From NCBI GenBank assembly GCA_018223375.1, contig JAGTTS010000005.1:65001-129000 (forward strand): a DNA stretch of 64,000 nucleotides, in the 5' to 3' direction. This document shows, one piece after another, positions 58,987 to 64,000 of the stretch. The DNA comes from Clostridiaceae bacterium Marseille-Q3526. GTDB taxonomy: Bacteria; Bacillota; Clostridia; Lachnospirales; Lachnospiraceae. Under the pieces are notes generated by a model. That model saw only the letters and a list, made by a program, of their open reading frames with translations. It had not been told where the DNA came from and made no database searches. The translations under genes were made by a program, and so were the position numbers. Every line of letters begins with the position of its first letter. The stretch's first letter is position 1.

Positions 58987-59889
58987 ATGAGGAAACGTAA
59001 TATCACAGGTTTATTGTTTGCAGCAGCGCTTGTAATGGCGGGAAGCCAGATGGGTGTCCTGGAGTCTCAGGCGAGACCTCACCACGGAGACGACTGGGAG
59101 GATCGATGGGAAGACCGCTGGGACGATGATCGCTGGGACGACGATGATGACGATGATGACGACGATCACCACTGGGGTGGAGGAAACCATCATCACGGAG
59201 GAAACGGCGGAAATGATGACGGCGAGCACCGTCCAGCTGTCGGAGGTTTTGTCAATGTCGTGTACTTCTGCGAGGAAGATAATACCGTGTGGGCCAACGG
59301 AGAAATCTGGGCAGCAGGTCTTGTAAATGGAAAAGGCAACGTAAATTCCAGCGAGCTGACCAACGTGCCGGAAGGTTACAAGCTGAAGGAAGTGGGAGAT
59401 TTTTACTACGACGGAGGCGCAGAGCTGAGAATCCAGGTAGTTCCGGAGGAGACAAGAGGCGGCTATGTCAACGTAGTTTATTACTGCGAGGCTACCAACC
59501 ACGTGTGGGCCAACGGAGAAATCTGGGCAGCAGGTCTTGTAAATGGAAAAGGCAACGTAAATTCCAGCGAGCTGACCAACGTGCCGGAAGGTTACAAGCT
59601 GAAGGAAGTGGGAGATTTTTACTACGACGGAGGCGCAGAGCTGAGAATCCAGGTAGTTCCGGAGGAGACAAGAGGCGGCTATGTCAACATAGTTTATTAC
59701 TGCGAGGCTGCCAACCACGTGTGGGCCAACGGAGAAATCTGGGCAGCAGGCCTTGCAGACGGAAAAGGCAACGTAAACTCCAGCGAGCTGACCAACGTGC
59801 CGGAGGGCTACAAGCTGAAGGAAGTGGGAGACTTCTACTATGACGGAGGCGCGGAGCTGAGAATTCCTGTTATTCAGTGGTACCGCTAA
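58987..59889 (+). CDS. Secreted Asp/His-rich protein with three near-identical 72-residue repeats
   Basis: This 300-residue protein has no family I recognise. The ATG at 58987 follows AGGAGG by 8 nt. The signal peptide (MRKRNITGLLFAAALVMAGS, cleavage near QA-RP) is followed by a highly acidic and His-rich stretch (a run of ten Asp, then HHWGGGNHHHGGNGG), which could bind metal. Three repeats begin with G-F/Y-V-N-V/I-V-Y and contain VWANGEIWAAGL, LTNVPEGYKLKEVGDFYYDG and GAELRI. The beta-rich pattern loosely recalls MucBP-like surface modules. Each repeat has one Cys. Repeats 1 and 2 are almost identical in DNA. It is probably a surface or secreted structural or binding protein. Confidence 0.8.
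   Translation: MRKRNITGLLFAAALVMAGSQMGVLESQARPHHGDDWEDRWEDRWDDDRWDDDDDDDDDDHHWGGGNHHHGGNGGNDDGEHRPAVGGFVNVVYFCEEDNTVWANGEIWAAGLVNGKGNVNSSELTNVPEGYKLKEVGDFYYDGGAELRIQVVPEETRGGYVNVVYYCEATNHVWANGEIWAAGLVNGKGNVNSSELTNVPEGYKLKEVGDFYYDGGAELRIQVVPEETRGGYVNIVYYCEAANHVWANGEIWAAGLADGKGNVNSSELTNVPEGYKLKEVGDFYYDGGAELRIPVIQWYR
59245..59889 (+). repeat. Three tandem 216-bp coding repeats
   Basis: Units start at 59245, 59461 and 59677; the last is slightly shorter and ends with the gene. Long stretches are identical between units 1 and 2 (from 59286 onward), whereas unit 3 carries scattered mostly silent changes. This indicates a recent duplication or ongoing gene conversion within the gene. Confidence 0.95.
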
Positions 59890-59961
59890 AACAGCAAAAA
59901 GCAGAGGCTTCAAAAAGGAAAACAGCCACAACCAGTTTTAATTCGTAATAGAAAGCAGAGA

Positions 59962-59994
59962 GAACCGCAGGGCAGCAGCTGTCTTGCGGTTTTT
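59962..59994 (+). terminator. Terminator after repeat-protein gene
   Basis: AACCGCA / TGCGGTT forms a stem followed by TTTT. Confidence 0.8.
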
Positions 59995-60035
59995 AGAGGC
60001 TTTTTTCAGAAGAAATAGGAAAAATGGGAAAAAAT

Positions 60036-61290
60036 CCAGGACAAACGCATGAGTAAATAAATTGTGAACAAATCCCCTTTTTCTGGTATGATAAAAAGAA
60101 AAAGGGGGTTTTGCTATGGATGAATTGTTAGAATGGATGGACTATATTGAAGATAAGCGTCAGCAGACGAAAGTACGGCATAAGCTGAAGGACATAATCG
60201 TGATTGTTTTGTTTGCTACGCTTGCAAATGTGGATGACTGGGTGGAAATGGAATACTTTGCCCATTATCATGAAGCATATTTGAAAAAATATATTGAATT
60301 GAAAAACGGAATTCCGTCTCATGATACACTTTGCCGTGTATTTGGAATGCTGTCACCAGAAATCTTGCAGCAGCTTTATGGTAAATGGCAGGAATTATTG
60401 AATCAAAACGAAGGGGAAGTATTGCGTAAGCTGATCTGCATTGATGGAAAAACGATGCGTTCCAATAAAAGAAAAGAAGGAAAACCGAACCATATCATAA
60501 CGGCCTGGAGTAAGGAAGATGGCTTCAGCCTTGGTCAGAAGGTGGTAAATACCAAGAGTAATGAGATTACAGCAATACCGGAATTGCTGGAGAAAATCCG
60601 GATCAAAGGCCAGGTTGTGACGATCGATGCCATGGGAACGCAGACAGCCATAGCCGAGAAGATCCGTTTAAAACGAGGAGACTATGTACTGGCGTTAAAG
60701 GAAAACCAGAGGACGCTGCATGAGGATGTGAGTTTGTACCTGAACGATGCCGAGATAAAAGAAGAACTGCGTAAGAAGGGAAAATATAAAAAAACAATTG
60801 AAAAAGCCCACAGTCAATTAGAAATCCGAGAATATTACCAGACGAAAGAAATTGGCTGGCTGCCTCAGAAGAAGGACTGGAAAGGGCTAAAAAGTATTGG
60901 GATGGAAGAAAAGACGATTCGAAAAGACGGTCAGGAGAAAAAAGAGTTCCGTTATTATATCAGCAGCCTAAATGAAGACATTGAGCTGTTTAGCCGTGCA
61001 GTGAGAGGCCATTGGAGTGTAGAAAGTATGCATTGGCAGTTGGATGTAACATTTAAGGAAGATGCCAATACAACGCTGGATAAGCAGGCAGCCGAAAATT
61101 TGAACATCATAAGGAAATGGTGTTTAAGTATACTGAAAATGGTAGAGATTTTCCGTCCCAATCTGTCCATGAAAAAGAAACGATTTGTAATCAGTATGAA
61201 CCCAGCAGAGTTTTTGGAACAGGTATTAAATTTTTAAAAACAAGATATTTTGAAAAAGAGGAAGGAAAACAATTCATGCGTATGTCGTGG
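60036..61290 (+). mobile_element. ISAs1-family insertion sequence, intact, with target duplication
   Basis: Terminal inverted repeats CCAGGACAAACGCATGA (60036-60052) and its near-complement TCATGCGTATGTCGTGG (61274-61290) match at 15 of 17 positions. They bracket a full transposase gene. The flanks carry GAAAAAAT directly repeated (60028-60035 and 61291-61298). The repeat extends to GGGAAAAAAT if the two terminal Gs are counted as target, so the duplication is 8 or 10 bp. An undamaged duplication and open frame point to a recent insertion. Confidence 0.93.
60116..61237 (+). CDS. ISAs1-family DDE transposase
   Basis: This 373-residue transposase is full length for the family (also called H-repeat-associated). 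It has DYIEDKRQQTKVRHKLKDII near the start. The first catalytic Asp lies in LICIDGKTMRSNKRK, and the region VVTIDAMGTQTAIAEKIRLK gives the second Asp. RGHWSVESMHWQLDVTFKED near the C terminus carries the conserved Glu. Its own ribosome binding site is AAGGGGG. It is the only gene between the inverted repeats. Confidence 0.96.
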   Translation: MDELLEWMDYIEDKRQQTKVRHKLKDIIVIVLFATLANVDDWVEMEYFAHYHEAYLKKYIELKNGIPSHDTLCRVFGMLSPEILQQLYGKWQELLNQNEGEVLRKLICIDGKTMRSNKRKEGKPNHIITAWSKEDGFSLGQKVVNTKSNEITAIPELLEKIRIKGQVVTIDAMGTQTAIAEKIRLKRGDYVLALKENQRTLHEDVSLYLNDAEIKEELRKKGKYKKTIEKAHSQLEIREYYQTKEIGWLPQKKDWKGLKSIGMEEKTIRKDGQEKKEFRYYISSLNEDIELFSRAVRGHWSVESMHWQLDVTFKEDANTTLDKQAAENLNIIRKWCLSILKMVEIFRPNLSMKKKRFVISMNPAEFLEQVLNF

Positions 61291-61745
61291 GAAAAAATCG
61301 GAAATGAATTGACTGATTACAATGAATATATTATAATAATTAACAAATCAAATAAGTGATAAAATGAAAGTAATGGAAAAGCTGCTTCATTTTGTGTGAA
61401 ATAGCACACCGCTAGTTCGGAGCAAATGAAACCCAGCCAAGAACAGGTACCTGTTTTTGGGCTGGGTATTTTTTTATTTCATAGGAAAAAAGCGTCCTAT
61501 GAAATAAAAAAAGCTCCGCAGGAATCGCACTGCGGCGGTGCGGTATTATGCTGCTGAGCAGCCCGCCGCAGGCGGAGAATTCTGCAGAGCAGAATTCGTT
61601 CTTGTTTCACAGGAAAAAAGCGTCCTATGAAATAAAAAATGCTCCGCAGGAATCTTTCTTGTATTTCAGGATAAGGCTCTGCCGCATAAAAATACCTTAT
61701 CATGTGCGCCGGCAGCTTTTGCTTTCAGGGGAAAGGAGAGAACGA
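61291..61745. other. Palindrome-rich spacer without genes
   Basis: No gene is evident here. The spacer contains a terminator-like hairpin (ACCCAGCC / GGCTGGGT with an inner ACAGGTACCTGT, 61430-61475). A perfect 16-bp inverted repeat lies at 61471-61510, and a partial second copy of the same sequence lies 128 bp later. Several GC-rich or EcoRI-site-containing hairpins (for example GAATTCTG / CAGAATTC, about 61577-61598) fall between them. The clustering suggests a dispersed non-coding repeat rather than protein-coding DNA. Confidence 0.7.
61478..61654 (+). repeat. Two 49-bp direct repeats 128 bp apart
   Basis: Copies at 61478-61526 and 61606-61654 share AGGAAAAAAGCGTCCTATGA, AATAAAAA and GCTCCGCAGGAATC with two substitutions. 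In copy 1 the upstream TTTTTATTTCATAGGA makes the unit a perfect hairpin; in copy 2 this left arm has diverged. Confidence 0.85.
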
Positions 61746-62846
61746 ATGAAAATCACACAGATCAGGACAGGACTTTTGTCAGTGCCTCTCAGAACGCCGT
61801 TTAAGACGGCGCTCAGAACAGTGACGCATGTAAACGATGTGATTGTGGAGATCCACACGAACACAGGCTGCGTGGGATACGGCGAAGCGCCCTCCACCGG
61901 GGTGATAACAGGAGACACCAGAGGTTCTGTGCGGGGAGCCATTGAGGAACACATCAGGCCGGCTCTTCTGGGCAGAGAGGTGGACGAATTTGAAGACTTG
62001 ATGAGACGCCTTAATTCCTGCATTGTGGGGAACAAGAGCGCCAAGGCGGCTGTGGACATGGCGCTGTGGGACTTGTACGGACAGCTGCACCATATCCCGG
62101 TTTACAAGCTTCTGGGGGGAAGCAGGAGGCAGATCTGCACAGACTTGACGATCAGCGTCAACGATCCGGAGCAGATGGCAGAGGACGCCAGGCAGGCGGT
62201 AAAGAGGGGGTATGACTGCCTGAAAATCAAGGTGGGCGTGAATCCTGCGCTGGATGTGGAACGTCTTACGGCAGTCCGCCAGGCGGCAGGAGCGGACGTT
62301 TCCATCCGAATCGACGCGAACCAGGCATGGACGCCGAAACAGGCAGTCAGTATTTTGAACCAAATGCAGGAAAAGGGGCTGGGAATCGAATTTGCAGAGC
62401 AGCCGGTGAAGGCCGCGGATCTCGAAGGCCTGAAATACGTAACGGATCACGCGGATATTCCGATTTTGGCAGACGAGAGCGTATTTTCACCTCAGGACGC
62501 GGTAAAAATCATGCAGATGCGGGCGGCGGATCTGGTAAACATTAAACTGATGAAGTGCGGAGGGATTTACAACGCCTTAAAGATCGCGGCGGCGGCCGAA
62601 ATCTACGGGGTAGAGTGCATGATTGGCTGTATGCTGGAGGCGAAGGTCAGCGTCAACGCGGCGGTTCATCTGGCCTGTGCCAGACAGATTATCACGAAGA
62701 TTGATTTAGACGGGCCGGGGCTTTGCAGCGAGGATCCGGTAGAGGGAGGCGCAGAGTTCCGGGAGAAGACCATTACAGTAAACGACAGTCCGGGACTGGG
62801 AATTGTGCGCGTCAGCGGAATTGTTTATGATGAAGAGGACAGATAA
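61746..62846 (+). CDS. Dipeptide epimerase (enolase superfamily, L-Ala-D/L-Glu type)
   Basis: This 366-residue muconate-lactonizing-type enolase has the acid-base lysines in CLKIKVGVNP (KxK), metal ligands in RIDANQAWTPK, EFAEQPV and ILADESVF, and the opposite-face Lys in NIKLMKCGG. The family racemises dipeptides such as those from murein. AAAGGAG precedes the ATG at 61746. It lies 12 bp before a transporter gene, suggesting uptake and processing of a peptide or amino acid. Specificity (Ala-Glu or other) cannot be fixed from sequence. Confidence 0.93.
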   Translation: MKITQIRTGLLSVPLRTPFKTALRTVTHVNDVIVEIHTNTGCVGYGEAPSTGVITGDTRGSVRGAIEEHIRPALLGREVDEFEDLMRRLNSCIVGNKSAKAAVDMALWDLYGQLHHIPVYKLLGGSRRQICTDLTISVNDPEQMAEDARQAVKRGYDCLKIKVGVNPALDVERLTAVRQAAGADVSIRIDANQAWTPKQAVSILNQMQEKGLGIEFAEQPVKAADLEGLKYVTDHADIPILADESVFSPQDAVKIMQMRAADLVNIKLMKCGGIYNALKIAAAAEIYGVECMIGCMLEAKVSVNAAVHLACARQIITKIDLDGPGLCSEDPVEGGAEFREKTITVNDSPGLGIVRVSGIVYDEEDR

Positions 62847-62858
62847 GGGGGAAACGAT

Positions 62859-64000
62859 ATGGAATCTACAATGATATTTGGAATTTCACCGATTTTTGCT
62901 TTGCTTCCGTTAATTATCTATATTATTTTAGCGTTTAAGGATATTAATCCTGTTTTAAATGTAGTGATCTGCGTGGTGCTGAGCGCGATTATGACGAAAC
63001 AGCCGTTTTCCAGCATGGGAGAGGTGCTGGGATCCGCTCTGGGATCTTTCCTGGGAATCATCGGATTTATTATCATGCTTGGTTCAGCCCTCGGCGCCGT
63101 GTTAAAGGAGACGGGAGCCGCGGAGTTTTTAATTATGACTCTGATGAGAAAAATCGGAATCAACTCTGAAAAAAAGGCAATTCTGGCGTCCATGGTTACT
63201 TCTATCGTGATTGTGGCTCTGTTAGGCTCTCTGGCAGGCGCCAACGCCATTATTGCGCCCATGATTATTCCGCTGGTAGCTATCATAGGGATTACCCCTT
63301 CCACCATGGCGGCCGTGCTGATGGGAGCCGGAATTACAGGCCTTTTCATCGGGCCGTACTCTCCGCAGGTGGTGACGATTATGTCCCTGACAGGAATGAC
63401 CTATTCCCAGTACATTATCCAGACCGGACTTCCCGTAGCGGCTCTCTGCTGGGTGACTACCTTTATCTGCGCTTCCAGAATTCAGAAAAAGACAAAGGGC
63501 GTTTACCAGTATGAGCTGGAGGAGACGGTGGAGAAGGACTATGTGCCAAGCGCAGGAGCGAAGCGGGCGACAGCGGCGTTTGCCATCTGCATGGCGGCTA
63601 TGATCGGATACGGCATTTATCTGCAGTCCGGTTCCACCTATGCCATTCTGGTTATCTCCGTCACAGCCATTGTGACAGGCCTGGCGGGAGGCATTCACCC
63701 TGACCGCCTGTTTGAGGTCATGATTGAAGGCGCCAGCAAAATGATGTGGCTGTTTATTATGTTTGTGCTGTTTACACCGTTTATCACATTCGTCTCAGAG
63801 GCAGGCGCATTCGACGCTTTGGTAAAGATTATCGAGCCTCTGCTTCACTCCAACAGCAAGGTGATCGTAGCTCTTGTAACGGCTCTTACCGGTATTTTCG
63901 GAGTCGGCGGCGCGGCTGCGGCCCAGTCGGTCGTTATGGACAGCATGTTCAAGGAGCTGGTAACAGCAATTGGAATGTCTACCGGACTCTGGGCTACGAT
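62859..64000 (+). CDS. Na+/H+ antiporter-like or related carboxylate transporter (3' end outside window)
   Basis: This partial open frame of about 380 codons encodes a protein with at least nine hydrophobic segments. It starts MESTMIFGISPIFALLPLII with AAGGGGG 7 nt upstream. Glycine-rich discontinuous-helix motifs occur (SLAGANAIIAPMIIPLVAII, TGLFIGPYSPQVVTIMSLTG, TGIFGVGGAAAAQSVVMDSM). The layout fits the ion-transporter superfamily of NhaC-like and gluconate/short-chain-acid carriers. Coupling to the dipeptide epimerase upstream suggests a peptide or amino-acid-derived substrate. The gene continues past 64000. Confidence 0.85.
   Translation, partial: MESTMIFGISPIFALLPLIIYIILAFKDINPVLNVVICVVLSAIMTKQPFSSMGEVLGSALGSFLGIIGFIIMLGSALGAVLKETGAAEFLIMTLMRKIGINSEKKAILASMVTSIVIVALLGSLAGANAIIAPMIIPLVAIIGITPSTMAAVLMGAGITGLFIGPYSPQVVTIMSLTGMTYSQYIIQTGLPVAALCWVTTFICASRIQKKTKGVYQYELEETVEKDYVPSAGAKRATAAFAICMAAMIGYGIYLQSGSTYAILVISVTAIVTGLAGGIHPDRLFEVMIEGASKMMWLFIMFVLFTPFITFVSEAGAFDALVKIIEPLLHSNSKVIVALVTALTGIFGVGGAAAAQSVVMDSMFKELVTAIGMSTGLWAT

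Noticed and set aside
59011..59931. A 306-codon minus-strand frame over the repeat protein, itself repetitive
   Set aside because: Its repeats are simply the complement of the duplicated coding units. The plus-strand frame has the promoter, ribosome binding site, signal peptide and terminator.
61478..61654. Two direct repeats considered as a minimal CRISPR array
   Set aside because: There are only two copies, the 79-bp spacer is full of hairpins, the repeats differ and no cas genes are present.

Overview
This 64 kb window comes from a moderate-GC, strictly fermentative Firmicute, most likely a gut Lachnospiraceae/Clostridium-like bacterium. The evidence is the Firmicute-style ribosome binding sites, Gram-positive regulatory elements (CIRCE, TPP and yybP-ykoY riboswitches, a BirA box), a V-type ATPase, a class F flavodiiron protein, a short clostridial ThiC and choline-binding-like wall repeats. 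The species assignment is inferred from gene content only.

Layout. 1-2088: the 3' part of a 23S rRNA gene followed by tRNA-Asn, tRNA-Glu and tRNA-Cys; no 5S gene is visible downstream of the 23S. 2067-8136: an AT-rich 6 kb integrated element in the 3' end of tRNA-Cys. It is bounded by 26-bp direct repeats and carries a tyrosine integrase, an HUH rolling-circle-type Rep, an FtsK/TcpA-like ATPase, two small accessory proteins, an XRE repressor and one divergently transcribed cargo gene (a secreted wall-binding-like protein) behind two matched operators. It is the most likely under-described system here.

8137-41300: housekeeping and metabolic genes. They include azlCD, aroD, a GT4 glycosyltransferase, a P-type cation ATPase behind a Mn2+ (yybP-ykoY) riboswitch, an amino-acid permease, a flavodiiron-rubredoxin-NADH oxidoreductase fusion, a heat-shock gene under CIRCE, a sirtuin, the rpsF-ssb-rpsR operon, a GntR regulator with a PfkB sugar kinase, a MATE pump, thiC with a TPP riboswitch, and gdpP-rplI-dnaB.

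37921-43670: a sigma-54 module. An enhancer-binding activator faces a near-consensus -24/-12 promoter that should drive a three-gene peptide/amide operon (class C26 amidase, YfcC-type carrier, M20 amidohydrolase). 43671-52827: a complete nine-gene V-type ATPase operon (H-I-K-E-C-F-A-B-D) whose proteolipid has the Na+-ligand pattern of the Enterococcus hirae ring.

52924-64000: an RraA-like protein divergent from a LysR regulator, a GltS-like carrier that appears internally deleted, bioY-bioD-bioA under a BirA operator, a secreted Asp/His-rich protein with three near-identical 72-residue repeats, an intact ISAs1-family insertion sequence with its target duplication, a palindrome-rich spacer, a dipeptide epimerase and the start of a transporter that runs off the window.
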